A stretch of DNA of 64,000 nt, from the NCBI RefSeq assembly GCF_000284095.1, contig NC_017068.1:620001-684000 (forward strand), read 5' to 3'. The first letter of the stretch is position 1. Each line of letters opens with the position of its first letter. The position numbers and the translations under genes are program-made. The notes under the pieces were generated by a model, which saw nothing but the letters and a program-made list of their open reading frames with translations, was not told the DNA's origin and made no database searches. Of the stretch, positions 26,951 through 36,578 are shown one piece after another. Origin of the DNA: Selenomonas ruminantium subsp. lactilytica TAM6421 (GTDB lineage: Bacteria; Bacillota; Negativicutes; Selenomonadales; Selenomonadaceae).

Positions 26951-27709
26951 ATGCTAGTTAGTATTATCATGCCGACATATAATTGTGGCTCATTCATAGG
27001 GAAATCTATAGAATCTGTATTAAAGCAGACCCTGAAAGATTGGGAGTTACTAATTGTGGATGATTGTAGCACTGATAACACAGAAGCAGTCGTTAGGGAA
27101 TATGCAATACAGCATAAGCAAATTCATTATATACGTTTAACCTGTAATAGTGGAGTGGCAAACGCTCGAACTGAAGGAATAAGAAAGGCACGAGGACAGT
27201 ATGTTGCATTCCTTGACAGCGATGATATTTGGTTGCCTCAAAAATTAGAAAAACAAATTAAATTTATGCAGGATAATAAGATATCGTTTTCCTGTACTGG
27301 TTATGAATGTATGAATGAACTAGGTGAATCGCTTCACTATGCATTTATACCACCAAAGGAAATAACATATGAAAAATGTATATTGTTGTCAAACCCTATT
27401 GGAAATCTAACGGTAATTTATAATCAAAACATATTAGGTAAATTCGAAGTGCCATCAATACGTAAACGAAATGATTTTGCTTTGTGGTTACAAATTTTGA
27501 AGAAAACGGATAAATGTTATGGAATGCAAGATATATTAGGCGTTTATAGAATGGGGAGAAGAGGGTCTATAAGTTATAATAAATTGAGCCAATTAAGATA
27601 TCATTGGAAGTTATACCATGATATTGAAAAACATAGCATGGTTAGAAGTGCCCTTGAAATATTGTGTTGGATTTTAGTAAAGGGAACAAAATTTGGCTTA
27701 AAAAAGTGA
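26951..27709 (+). CDS. Family 2 glycosyltransferase
   Basis: A 252-residue GT-A-fold transferase with MLVSIIMPTYNCGSFIGKS at the N-terminus, VDDCSTDNTE and the DxD-type motif FLDSDDIWLP (about residues 87-96). It adds a sugar to the lipid-linked repeat unit on the cytoplasmic face. Donor and acceptor are unknown. From here to about 34.4 kb the DNA is much richer in A+T than its surroundings, suggesting horizontal origin. Confidence 0.88.
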   Translation: MLVSIIMPTYNCGSFIGKSIESVLKQTLKDWELLIVDDCSTDNTEAVVREYAIQHKQIHYIRLTCNSGVANARTEGIRKARGQYVAFLDSDDIWLPQKLEKQIKFMQDNKISFSCTGYECMNELGESLHYAFIPPKEITYEKCILLSNPIGNLTVIYNQNILGKFEVPSIRKRNDFALWLQILKKTDKCYGMQDILGVYRMGRRGSISYNKLSQLRYHWKLYHDIEKHSMVRSALEILCWILVKGTKFGLKK

Positions 27710-27757
27710 GGACATAGAATAGAGTTAGTGGTAGAAATTGATGTAAAAGGGAACTAT

Positions 27758-28891
27758 ATGAAAGTTTTAATAATTGATCCGTGGGGGAATGGAAATTCTT
27801 CATATTTACATGGTATTGCTGAGGGGTTGTCAAAAAAAATAAATTTGTGCTTGGTAACGAGTCGTGGCTTTCACTCTAAAGATAATATAAAAATAAAAAA
27901 GATTTTTTTTCCAATATCAGATCGTTTGAAAGGTGGATTTTTTAGACGAATGATAAGGGGAGGTGAATATATATTAGCCTATCTGTATATAATTTTTTAT
28001 ATAAGAAAAAGCCGCTTTGATGTAATACATGTTCAGTGGCTTCTTTGGTACAAGCTTGATGTGTTATTTTTACGTTGCATATCCTTGTTTTGCCCAATCG
28101 TGTATACGGCACATAATGCGATTCCTCATATTAAATCAAGCAGTAATAAAGAATTGGAAAAGATTTATAAAATTGTAGATAAAATTATTGTTCATGGTGG
28201 TGCAATAAAAAGGGAATTGCTAGATCTATTTCAAATTTCAACTAATAAGATTAATATAATTCCACACGGGGCATATATCAATGTAAAGAAGACGTATATT
28301 GAGGATGAGAAGATAAGAGGAATAAAAAGACTTATTCAAAATTATAATCGTGTGTTCTTGTTTGAAGGATATATTTTTTATAATAAAGGCGTTGATAGAT
28401 TAGTTAAAATATGGATAGATGATTTTGCATGCGGAAATGAATTATTGATAATAGCTGGAAAGGTGAATGAAGACTATAAAGAATTTACAACAGTTAAAAG
28501 TGAGATGAATATAAAAAATAATATATTATATATTCCAGGATTTATCGAAGAAAATCTCATGACTTTTCTAATGCAAACAAGCGATGTGTTTGTTTTGCCA
28601 TATAGGCATGCAAGTATGAGTGGAGTGATTTTTTCTGCAGCGGCGTATAAAAAGGCAGTTTTATCTACCAAAGTAGGAGCAATCCCAGAATATATAATTG
28701 ATAATGAAACAGGTTTTTTGTGTAGCAACAATGATCAAGCATTACGTAAAAAAATATCGGAGATTTCATCTGTGCCTAAAACAAAGCTTATTGATGTGGG
28801 AGAAGCTTTGTTTGTGAACGTTATGAATGAATATAATTGGAATAAGATTTCAGATGAAACTTTAGATGTATATCAACTTATAGAGAGATAA
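27758..28891 (+). CDS. Family 4-like glycosyltransferase
   Basis: A 377-residue GT-B-type transferase. The N-terminus MKVLIIDPWGNGNSSYLHGI has the glycine-rich start, and the C-terminal half has GFIEENLMTFLMQTSDVFVLPYRHASMSG-like features and the nucleotide-sugar region around STKVGAIPEYIIDNETGFL. An upstream GTG at 27728 is in frame, but the family start fits the ATG at 27758. It lies between another transferase and the polymerase. Specificity is unknown. Confidence 0.85.
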   Translation: MKVLIIDPWGNGNSSYLHGIAEGLSKKINLCLVTSRGFHSKDNIKIKKIFFPISDRLKGGFFRRMIRGGEYILAYLYIIFYIRKSRFDVIHVQWLLWYKLDVLFLRCISLFCPIVYTAHNAIPHIKSSSNKELEKIYKIVDKIIVHGGAIKRELLDLFQISTNKINIIPHGAYINVKKTYIEDEKIRGIKRLIQNYNRVFLFEGYIFYNKGVDRLVKIWIDDFACGNELLIIAGKVNEDYKEFTTVKSEMNIKNNILYIPGFIEENLMTFLMQTSDVFVLPYRHASMSGVIFSAAAYKKAVLSTKVGAIPEYIIDNETGFLCSNNDQALRKKISEISSVPKTKLIDVGEALFVNVMNEYNWNKISDETLDVYQLIER

Positions 28892-28895
28892 TACA

Positions 28896-30002
28896 ATGGA
28901 AATATACTATATACTTTTTTTTATTCTTGTTTTTTTTTCATTGCTAGAAGTATTTAAAATAGGAACAATTGAAAAAAAATATATATTATTAAATTTTTCA
29001 CTAATTTGCCTAATACTTGGCACAGTAAGATATAATACGGGAACTGATTGGGAGACGTATTATGCGTTTTTTAATCAGGGCTATACATATGAATATTTCA
29101 TGAGTGATTATAACTTTGAAATTGGTTATAAATTTTTAAATTATTTAATTAAGAATTCGGCAGATGAATACTATTGCTTATTATTCATTATTAGTAGTGT
29201 TTGCGTATATAGTTATTATCGGAGCATAACATACTTTTCGACATATAACATTACTGCAACATTAATATTGTTTTCTGCATTTTTTTATGGAGTTTTTCCA
29301 GTTAGAACAACAATAGTAATGGCAATATCTTTGCTGACTTATCGTATGATTGCTAAAAGAAATAAAGTTGGCTTTATAATTACTGTTTTATTAGCTTTAA
29401 GTATACATAGGATAGCAATAATACTATTGCCTGCATATTATTTATATTATAAAAATTTTAGTACATTAAAAATGATATTGATAATGCTGATATGTCTAAT
29501 TGTAGGAGAATTTAATTTTATAATGAATCTTACAAGTTACATGACAGGAATTGATTCAGTGTATTTGTCTAAATTAATATCATATGCAGAACGTAGCCAA
29601 AATGGAGAACAGTTTGGTGCATCTATCGATAAAGAACAAGTATCAAATTATATGATTGTATTAAAATTTATTTTTATTTTATTATTGCTACGATATAGAG
29701 CGTTTTTTGCGAAAAAAATATATAATTTTAATGGTTTAATTAATATGTTTTTTGTGGGCAGTTGTTTATATTTCTTATTAGTATTTACATCAGCAGAAAT
29801 TGCAACTCGTCTTACCGGACCATATACGGTATCTGAATATCTATTGATGGTTAATGCGCTAAATATATCGGATAAATTAATGATAAAAATAGGTATATGG
29901 CTTATTATTGTTGCGTCTGCTTTCGTAAGACTGTATTTAAAGATAGGTGTTTTTCCAAACGCCTATGTTCCCTATAATACAATGTTTGGAATAATATGGT
30001 GA
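28896..30002 (+). CDS. EpsG-like polysaccharide polymerase (Wzy role)
   Basis: A 368-residue polytopic protein with about ten hydrophobic segments. The early sequence TVRYNTGTDWETYYAFF is characteristic of the EpsG family, which polymerises repeat units outside the inner membrane. With a flippase at 32916 and a Wzz-like protein at 24156, this gives a complete Wzx/Wzy-type assembly set. The gene is very A+T-rich. Confidence 0.82.
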   Translation: MEIYYILFFILVFFSLLEVFKIGTIEKKYILLNFSLICLILGTVRYNTGTDWETYYAFFNQGYTYEYFMSDYNFEIGYKFLNYLIKNSADEYYCLLFIISSVCVYSYYRSITYFSTYNITATLILFSAFFYGVFPVRTTIVMAISLLTYRMIAKRNKVGFIITVLLALSIHRIAIILLPAYYLYYKNFSTLKMILIMLICLIVGEFNFIMNLTSYMTGIDSVYLSKLISYAERSQNGEQFGASIDKEQVSNYMIVLKFIFILLLLRYRAFFAKKIYNFNGLINMFFVGSCLYFLLVFTSAEIATRLTGPYTVSEYLLMVNALNISDKLMIKIGIWLIIVASAFVRLYLKIGVFPNAYVPYNTMFGIIW

Positions 30003-30035
30003 CGGATAAGTATATTGGTTTAGGAGTTGGGAGAA

Positions 30036-31253
30036 TTGAACAATATATTAGTTGTAATGAATCAGTATGTTTATCCGCCTAATGATGGGGGTAAACTTGG
30101 TATATATTATAGGTTAAAATGCTTGAGTACAAAGTTTAATATGCACTTGGTGATATTTAATACAGAAAATGTTAATGTCGAGAATGATGATTTTCGATGG
30201 GCAAAAAATGTAATGGTTGTTCCACGCCTTAAAAAACCTAGATATATGTGTAATTCAAGTGAGCTCATAAAACAGTTCATTTCATGGGGAATATCTAGAA
30301 TGCCAAGACAAAGTTATATTTTGAATTCCAATGATGTGAGGAGAAAGATAAAGGCGTATATAATAGAAAACAATATTAATATTGTTTTGTTAGAAACTCC
30401 ATTTTCATATGTTGCGGTTGACTTTTGTTTTTTGAAAAAGCGTAATATTAGGTTGGTCACAGTATTTCATAATGTAGAAAATATTTATTTTCAAGAAACG
30501 TCAAGTTGGCCAAGGTGGTTATCATGTTTTGAAAAGAAAAGGATAGAAGCTCTAGAAAAAATTGTCTTGAAAAATTCTTCTATGTCTATATGCGTTTCAC
30601 CTTATGATGCGGAATGGTATAAAAGTACATTTGGTATTAAGAATATAAAATATTTACCATCTGTCTTACCTCAAACTAGTAAAACTTGGAAAAATAGTAA
30701 AACTCAGTATATTATATTTTTTAGCCAGCTGAGTTTTCCACCTAATTATTATGGATTGATATGGTTTTTGGAAAATGTTTTTTCAAAATATAGTGATAAA
30801 TATCCTGATGTTAAATTAAAAATAACGGGGCGTATTTCGAATGATAGAGAACGAATAATAAAAAAGTATAATAAAAATATAGAGATGACAGGTTTTTTAA
30901 AAGATAATGATTTTAAGGCTTTGCTGGAAAATGCATTGTTTTCAATAGTTCCAGTAAAACATGGGTCGGGAGTTAAAATTAAATTATTAGAAGCACTATC
31001 ATGTGGAATGCCATCCATTACTACGAAGCATTGTTATGATGGTATACGATTTGATGCAGTCAAAGGGAAAGAACCATTCGCGGTAGCTGATAATGCAGAT
31101 GATTTTTTAAAATACATGTATGACTTTACTGAAAATTCATGCATTCGTGAGCGTATGAGCGCTAATGGATATGATTTTTATATAAAGACATATGGTAGTC
31201 AAGATAACATAGATAATTGGACAAAAAATATCTTTGGTGAGGAGAATACTTAG
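30036..31253 (+). CDS. Glycosyltransferase, GT4-like
   Basis: A 405-residue GT-B-type transferase. The N-terminal portion has NQYVYPPNDGGKLGIYYRLK, a typical acceptor-domain start, and the C-terminal domain has FFSQLSFPPNYYGLIWFLE, ITGRISNDRERI and the terminal VKHGSGVKIKLLEALSCGMP motif of GT4 enzymes. TTG at 30036 is better placed relative to TAGGAG (30021-30026) than the TTG at 30027. Its 3' end abuts hddA. Confidence 0.85.
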   Translation: MNNILVVMNQYVYPPNDGGKLGIYYRLKCLSTKFNMHLVIFNTENVNVENDDFRWAKNVMVVPRLKKPRYMCNSSELIKQFISWGISRMPRQSYILNSNDVRRKIKAYIIENNINIVLLETPFSYVAVDFCFLKKRNIRLVTVFHNVENIYFQETSSWPRWLSCFEKKRIEALEKIVLKNSSMSICVSPYDAEWYKSTFGIKNIKYLPSVLPQTSKTWKNSKTQYIIFFSQLSFPPNYYGLIWFLENVFSKYSDKYPDVKLKITGRISNDRERIIKKYNKNIEMTGFLKDNDFKALLENALFSIVPVKHGSGVKIKLLEALSCGMPSITTKHCYDGIRFDAVKGKEPFAVADNADDFLKYMYDFTENSCIRERMSANGYDFYIKTYGSQDNIDNWTKNIFGEENT

Positions 31254-32264
31254 ATGATTATAACTAAAACCCCTTTTCGTATGTCTTTTTTTGGCGGCGG
31301 AACAGATATGAAGGAATTTTATGAGGAGCATGGCGGAGCGGTGCTGTCTACTACTTTTGATAAGTATTGCTATGTGACTGCCAGACATTTGCCACGGTTC
31401 TTTGATTATTCCAATGAGTTTGTTTATGCCAATATTGAGCGTGTGAATGAATTGGATGAAATCGTTCATCCGTTAATTCGGAATTTGATGAAGTTCAAAG
31501 ATATGCATGAGATACGCTTGTCTTATGAAGCAGATTTGCCGGCTCGCACGGGCTTAGGTACATCATCTTCCTTTGCTGTGGGGATGTTGAATGCCTTTTA
31601 TGGCATTAAAGGAAAAATGGTGGACAAAAGACGCTTGGCAGATGAGGCAATTTATGTGGAGCGTGTTCTTTGTAATGAAGCAGGTGGTATTCAGGATCAA
31701 ATTGCGGCTTCTTTTGGTGGTTTGAATCGAATTGATATGACTAAGGATGGTTATAATGTTATACCATTAACCATCTCGAATAAGCGAAAAAAAGAATTCA
31801 ATGATAATTTGATGCTGTTCTTCACAGGCTTTTCCAGATTTTCTGCCAATGTTCAGCAGGAGACGAAAAAGAATATTGCCGACAAAACAAAGCAGTTGCT
31901 GGAAATGAAATCGTTGGTGTATGAAGCAGAGAATATTTTGGTTGACCAGCATAGTGATTTGAATGAATTTGGCAGACTTTTGGATTATACGTGGAAACTG
32001 AAAAGAGGCATATCTGCTGGGATATCCACTGGTTCAATAGATGACATTTATGATAACGCCATAAAGGCTGGTGCTACTGGCGGTAAATTATTAGGCGCTG
32101 GTGGTGGCGGATTCTTGCTGTTCTATGTTGAGAAAGATAAGCAACCTGCTGTGATGAAGGCCTTAGAAAACTTACTATATGTTCCCTTTGAATTTGAAAC
32201 AGAAGGAACAAAGGTTATTTATTTCAAAGCGGAAGATTACGAGATACCAGAACGTTATTTGTAA
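31254..32264 (+). CDS. hddA: D-glycero-D-manno-heptose 7-phosphate kinase (GHMP family)
   Basis: A 336-residue GHMP kinase that makes heptose 1,7-bisphosphate in the GDP-D-glycero-alpha-D-manno-heptose pathway. The N-terminus MIITKTPFRMSFFGGGTDM, the phosphate-binding loop LPARTGLGTSSSFAVG (about residues 95-110) and the C-terminal GATGGKLLGAGGGGFLLF motif match HddA. The neighbouring gmhA and the hddC-gmhB fusion at 40971 make the pathway complete, which strongly supports the substrate assignment. Confidence 0.9.
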   Translation: MIITKTPFRMSFFGGGTDMKEFYEEHGGAVLSTTFDKYCYVTARHLPRFFDYSNEFVYANIERVNELDEIVHPLIRNLMKFKDMHEIRLSYEADLPARTGLGTSSSFAVGMLNAFYGIKGKMVDKRRLADEAIYVERVLCNEAGGIQDQIAASFGGLNRIDMTKDGYNVIPLTISNKRKKEFNDNLMLFFTGFSRFSANVQQETKKNIADKTKQLLEMKSLVYEAENILVDQHSDLNEFGRLLDYTWKLKRGISAGISTGSIDDIYDNAIKAGATGGKLLGAGGGGFLLFYVEKDKQPAVMKALENLLYVPFEFETEGTKVIYFKAEDYEIPERYL

Positions 32265-32281
32265 TATAGGAGGAGATTGCA

Positions 32282-32923
32282 TTGAAAAATACTGCTGTTA
32301 ATAGAATCGATGAACTTGTTGAGCGTTATCCAGCATTAGTTGTTAACAAAGATGCTATATTGAAAGCTGTTGAGTTGATTGTAGCTGCATATACAAGTGG
32401 GAATAAAATTCTTGTTTGTGGAAATGGAGGAAGTGCAGCTGATTCATTGCACATAGTCGGTGAATTGATGAAAGCCTTTGTTAAGAAACGTAAAGTTTCT
32501 GATTTTTGGAAGGACAAATTGTCTAACTGTGAGCATTCCGATTATATGATTGAAAATCTGCAAATGGCTTTGCCAGCAATTTCTTTGGTCAGTGAAGCAG
32601 GTTTATTAACAGCATATGCAAATGATGTGGCTCCGGATATGAACTTTGCCCAGCAAGTATTTGGTCAAGGAAAAGCTGGTGATGTTCTCTTAGCAATCAG
32701 TACATCTGGAAATTCTGCAAATGTTATTTACGCCAGTGAAGTTGCAAGGGCTATGGATGTGAAGGTGATTTCCCTCACTGGTAGCAGTGGTGGTGCTTTG
32801 AAAGAAAAATCGGATATTTTAATCAATGTTCCGGAAGATGAAACCTTTAAAATTCAGGAACTGCATTTGCCTGTTTACCATGCTATGTGCCTGGCCATTG
32901 AGGAAGAGTTCTTTGGTGAGTAA
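32282..32923 (+). CDS. gmhA: Phosphoheptose isomerase (SIS domain)
   Basis: Converts sedoheptulose 7-phosphate to D-glycero-D-manno-heptose 7-phosphate, the first step of ADP- or GDP-heptose synthesis. The 213-residue protein has the SIS-domain signatures CGNGGSAADSLHIVGELMK and LAISTSGNSANVIYA, plus the C-terminal ELHLPVYHAMCLAIEEEFF typical of GmhA. A TTG start follows AGGAGG. It is placed between hddA and the flippase, whose start overlaps its stop. Confidence 0.93.
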   Translation: MKNTAVNRIDELVERYPALVVNKDAILKAVELIVAAYTSGNKILVCGNGGSAADSLHIVGELMKAFVKKRKVSDFWKDKLSNCEHSDYMIENLQMALPAISLVSEAGLLTAYANDVAPDMNFAQQVFGQGKAGDVLLAISTSGNSANVIYASEVARAMDVKVISLTGSSGGALKEKSDILINVPEDETFKIQELHLPVYHAMCLAIEEEFFGE

Positions 32924-34433
32924 CAAATCGGTTGTATCTAATACAATAATCCTGGGAGCACTCGCTATATTCCTAAGCAGTGCCATAAATCTTATAATGG
33001 TTCCCTTTATAACGCAAAGATTAGGTGTCGAGGCATATGGCTTTGTAACATTAGGCCGCAATATTGCAGATTATGCGGGGATAGCCATGCTGGCATTGAA
33101 TAGCTTTTCTGCTAGATTTATGGCTGTTTCATATATGCAAGATAAGCAGAAGGATTTTTCGGAGTACTATAGCACCGTTTTTCTTAGTAATCTTGTGATT
33201 GGTGCGATCTTGTTTATTATTGGCGCTGTTATAAGTATATTTGCAAATGAAATCCTTAATATTCCTGATAAATTTGCAATAGACGTTCCTATACTTTTTT
33301 TAGGGATATTTCTATCATCATATTTAATGTTTGCTTCTACCGCATTTCAATCTATAACTTATGCGATTAAAAGATTAGATCTCTATAATTTGATTCGCAA
33401 TATAGGTTTGCTTACACAAGCGTTCATACTGGTAGCATTGTTTTTCTGTTTTGAAGGGAAAATATGGTATGTTGGGCTTGCTTATTTAGGACAAAATATT
33501 ATAATTTTTATTCTTTGCTATTTGGTGAAACAAAGATATGTAAGTGAACTACGTGCACGATTAGAAACTTTTTCATTTTCGAGATTAAGGATTCTTGTTT
33601 TAAATGGCATATGGAATTCAATAAATCAAATAGGGAATGTGCTTAATTCTGGTTTGGACTTAGTAGTAACAAATGTTTTTCTTACAGGGGAAATAATGGG
33701 GATAATTTCCATTACAAAGATGATTGGTGGCCTGTTTTCTACTATAAATCAAACAATTTCGCAGTCATTTCATCCAGTTTTTTTGCAATTGTTTTCGGAT
33801 GGGAAACAAGACGAATTATTAAAAGAATTCAAGCGTGCGACAAATATTTGTGGTATATTTGCCAATACCGTATTCGTTACATTGATTGTTTTTGGTAGGG
33901 ATTTTTATCGTATATGGGTTCCGTCGGTTAGTAATGAAACACTATATTATCTTACAATTTTAGCAATAATTCCGTCGTTGTTCGAAGGGTATATTAGTCC
34001 TATAGGATATATATATACTTTGAAAATGAAAAATAAGGTTCCGTGTTTTGTAACTATCGCAGGAGGATTGGTGAATGTCGTAGGAATGCTGGTGCTTCTA
34101 ACTACGACATCATTAGCTGAATATGCTGTATTGGGAACAACGATGGTAGTTATGACAATAATATATTTTATTTTTAATCCTATTTATATGGCAAAATGTT
34201 TACAAATAAGATTTACATATTTTTATCCGGCAATTATGCAGAACTTTGCTTTGGCAGTCATTTCTTGTGTACTTATGTTATTCTGCAAAGAATTTTTACC
34301 AGAAATAAATGGGTGGCTACTATTTATTGTATATAATAGTAGTTTAGCAATTATTTTGATACTGTTCCAGTCTATAGTATTATTGGGGAAGAACAAAACG
34401 TTAAGTTATATCAAAAAATGGGGAGGGGTTTAA
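32916..34433 (+). CDS. Wzx-type polysaccharide flippase
   Basis: A roughly 505-residue protein with 12 or more hydrophobic segments, starting SNKSVVSNTIILGALAIF and including LIMVPFITQRLGVEAYGFV, a pattern seen in MATE/Wzx-type O-unit flippases. It would move the lipid-linked repeat unit to the periplasmic face for the EpsG-like polymerase. In-frame starts reach back to 32826 inside gmhA, but GTG 32916 (or TTG 32913) has AGGAAGAG at a proper distance and overlaps the gmhA stop. Confidence 0.88.
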   Translation: MSNKSVVSNTIILGALAIFLSSAINLIMVPFITQRLGVEAYGFVTLGRNIADYAGIAMLALNSFSARFMAVSYMQDKQKDFSEYYSTVFLSNLVIGAILFIIGAVISIFANEILNIPDKFAIDVPILFLGIFLSSYLMFASTAFQSITYAIKRLDLYNLIRNIGLLTQAFILVALFFCFEGKIWYVGLAYLGQNIIIFILCYLVKQRYVSELRARLETFSFSRLRILVLNGIWNSINQIGNVLNSGLDLVVTNVFLTGEIMGIISITKMIGGLFSTINQTISQSFHPVFLQLFSDGKQDELLKEFKRATNICGIFANTVFVTLIVFGRDFYRIWVPSVSNETLYYLTILAIIPSLFEGYISPIGYIYTLKMKNKVPCFVTIAGGLVNVVGMLVLLTTTSLAEYAVLGTTMVVMTIIYFIFNPIYMAKCLQIRFTYFYPAIMQNFALAVISCVLMLFCKEFLPEINGWLLFIVYNSSLAIILILFQSIVLLGKNKTLSYIKKWGGV

Positions 34434-34435
34434 TT

Positions 34436-35215
34436 TTGAAAGTTGTATTATTAGCTGGCGGATTTGGTACAAGAATAAGTGAGGAGTCTCAGTTCAAGCC
34501 CAAGCCAATGATTGAGATAGGTGGAAAGCCTATTTTGTGGCATATCATGCGAGAATATCTGCACTATGGTTTTGATGAATTCATCATCTGTGCAGGATAT
34601 AAGCAGGAGTATATCAAGAATTATTTTGCCCATTATTTTCTGCAGGCCAGCGATATTTCTTTTGATTTCCGTGTGGATGGCGAGCGGGAACATCGGGGAA
34701 TTATTTCTACAGCTTTTGAGCCATGGAAGGTAACGGTGGTGGATACTGGTTTGGATTCCCTGACTGGTTGGCGTATCAAGCAGGTACAGGATTATATCGG
34801 TGATGAACCTTTCCTGATGACTTATGGCGATGGTGTCTGCGATGTCGACTTGAAAGCATTGGTGGATTTCCATAAATCCCATGGCAAGGCCTGCACGTTG
34901 ACGGCAGTAAAACCGGAAGGGCGTTTTGGCATCTTGGATTTGAATGGTAATAATGTCCAGTCTTTCCGGGAGAAGAGTCGGGATGATGTAGGTTATATCA
35001 ATGGCGGTTATATGGTGCTGGAACCGAAGGTCTTTGATTACATCACATCCAATGTGATGTTTGAGCGAGATCCTATGGAGCATCTGGCTGATGATGGAGA
35101 AATCATGGCGTATAAACACAAGGGCTTCTGGCAGTGTATGGATACTCTGCGGGATAAGCAAAAACTGGAAGAATTGTGGCTGGCGGGCAAAGCTCCCTGG
35201 AAAGTGTGGCAGTAA
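34436..35215 (+). CDS. rfbF: Glucose-1-phosphate cytidylyltransferase
   Basis: Makes CDP-glucose from CTP and glucose 1-phosphate, the entry to CDP-3,6-dideoxyhexoses. The 259-residue nucleotidyltransferase starts KVVLLAGGFGTRISEES and has FKPKPMIEIGGKPILWHIM and LMTYGDGVCDVDL, all diagnostic of RfbF. The TTG start follows GGAGGGG. The stop overlaps the rfbG ATG (TAATG). Codon and base composition return here to a less A+T-rich style than the preceding genes. Confidence 0.94.
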   Translation: MKVVLLAGGFGTRISEESQFKPKPMIEIGGKPILWHIMREYLHYGFDEFIICAGYKQEYIKNYFAHYFLQASDISFDFRVDGEREHRGIISTAFEPWKVTVVDTGLDSLTGWRIKQVQDYIGDEPFLMTYGDGVCDVDLKALVDFHKSHGKACTLTAVKPEGRFGILDLNGNNVQSFREKSRDDVGYINGGYMVLEPKVFDYITSNVMFERDPMEHLADDGEIMAYKHKGFWQCMDTLRDKQKLEELWLAGKAPWKVWQ

Positions 35216-36276
35216 TGAAGTTAAGATCAGAGTTTTATCAAGGGAAAAAGGTATTAGTTACCGGTCATACTGGCTTCAAGGGTATGTGGATCTGTAAAAT
35301 GCTGACGATGTTTGGCGCAGATGTGACAGGCTATGCTCTTCCTTCTCCAACAAAGGAAGGCGGGAAGGTTTTTCGTGAGGCTGGGATTGAAGCGGCTATT
35401 CATTCTGTTATCGGCGATATTCGTGACGGGGAGTATCTGGCTAAGGTTTTTGCTGAAGTACAGCCAGAAATTGTGTTGCATCTGGCGGCTCAGCCCTTGG
35501 TTATCAAGAGTTATGAAGAACCGGCACTGACCTATGAAACCAATGTGATGGGCACGGTCAATATTCTGGAATGTGTGCGGCAGACAGAAAGTATCAAATC
35601 ATTCCTTAACGTCACCACGGATAAGGTTTATGAGAACAAAGAATGGCCGTGGGGGTATCGAGAGAATGAGCCTTTGGATGGCTTTGATCCCTATTCTAAT
35701 AGTAAGAGCTGTTCGGAACTCGTGACGCACAGCTACAAGAAGAGCTTTTTTGCGGATGGCCGTTGCGCTATCTCCACGGCTCGGGCCGGCAATGTTATCG
35801 GCGGTGGGGATTTTTCGGAGAACCGCATTGTACCGGATTGTATTCGTGCCGCTTATGCAGGGCAGGAAATTGAGGTGCGCAATCCTTATTCCACCCGTCC
35901 CTACCAGCATGTACTGGAGCCGTTATACGCATATCTCTTGATTGCCCAGGCCCAGTATGAAGATGGCAGATATTCAGATTGGTACAATGTGGGCCCGGAT
36001 GAGTGTGATTGTGTGACCACTGGGGAACTGACCGATATTTTCTGCCGTCAGTGGGGCGATGGTTTGGAATGGAAGAATGTCAGCGTAGAGGGCCCTCATG
36101 AGGCTAATTTCTTGAAACTGGATTGTTCCCAAATAAAAAGCCACCTTGGCTGGTCGCCTAGATGGCATATAGATGATGCATTGCGTGAGACTGTAACTTG
36201 GGCAAAGGCATGGCAGAAAGGTGAAGACATTGCTGCCATTATGGAAGCACAAATAAACAAATTTCTTCAGGTTTAA
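35215..36276 (+). CDS. rfbG: CDP-glucose 4,6-dehydratase
   Basis: Converts CDP-glucose to CDP-4-keto-6-deoxyglucose. The 353-residue short-chain dehydrogenase/reductase-type enzyme has the NAD-binding VTGHTGFKGMWICKML (RfbG-type, G-H-T-G-F-K-G), the catalytic YSNSK (Tyr and Lys) and NVTTDKVYENKEWPWGYRE. The ATG at 35215 overlaps the rfbF stop. Next comes an antisense toxin-antitoxin pair, after which the pathway resumes with rfbH. Confidence 0.95.
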   Translation: MKLRSEFYQGKKVLVTGHTGFKGMWICKMLTMFGADVTGYALPSPTKEGGKVFREAGIEAAIHSVIGDIRDGEYLAKVFAEVQPEIVLHLAAQPLVIKSYEEPALTYETNVMGTVNILECVRQTESIKSFLNVTTDKVYENKEWPWGYRENEPLDGFDPYSNSKSCSELVTHSYKKSFFADGRCAISTARAGNVIGGGDFSENRIVPDCIRAAYAGQEIEVRNPYSTRPYQHVLEPLYAYLLIAQAQYEDGRYSDWYNVGPDECDCVTTGELTDIFCRQWGDGLEWKNVSVEGPHEANFLKLDCSQIKSHLGWSPRWHIDDALRETVTWAKAWQKGEDIAAIMEAQINKFLQV

Positions 36277-36287
36277 ACAACCACAAG

Positions 36288-36578
36288 TTATTGTGCGGTG
36301 CTTTCTGCTACGAATTCAACTCGTAATCTCATGCCCAGGCCTTTGGCTAATTTCTTTAACATATTTAAGGAGGGATTGCGGCTGCCGTTTTCGATACGGC
36401 TGATATCCGCCTGCGTGATGCCGGTGCGCAGGGAAAGTTCTTTCTGCGTGAGATTTTGTTCTTTGCGGGCATCAATCATGGCTTGAATAATATCATATTC
36501 TGGGGCAAGGGCATCATATTCGGCCTTGACTGCAGGATTTTTCAGTAGTTCCTGTTTGAAATCGCTGTATTCACTCAT
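36288..36578 (-). CDS. HigA-type antitoxin (XRE family)
   Basis: A 96-residue protein on the minus strand with a helix-turn-helix of the XRE/Cro type (LTQKELSLRTGITQADISRI, about residues 46-65). It is encoded directly after the HigB-like toxin, overlapping it by 8 bp, the toxin-first order of higBA modules. AGGAG precedes the ATG. It should neutralise the toxin and repress the shared promoter at 36940-36968. The location, antisense between rfbG and rfbH, suggests later insertion. Confidence 0.88.
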   Translation of the reverse strand: MSEYSDFKQELLKNPAVKAEYDALAPEYDIIQAMIDARKEQNLTQKELSLRTGITQADISRIENGSRNPSLNMLKKLAKGLGMRLRVEFVAESTAQ

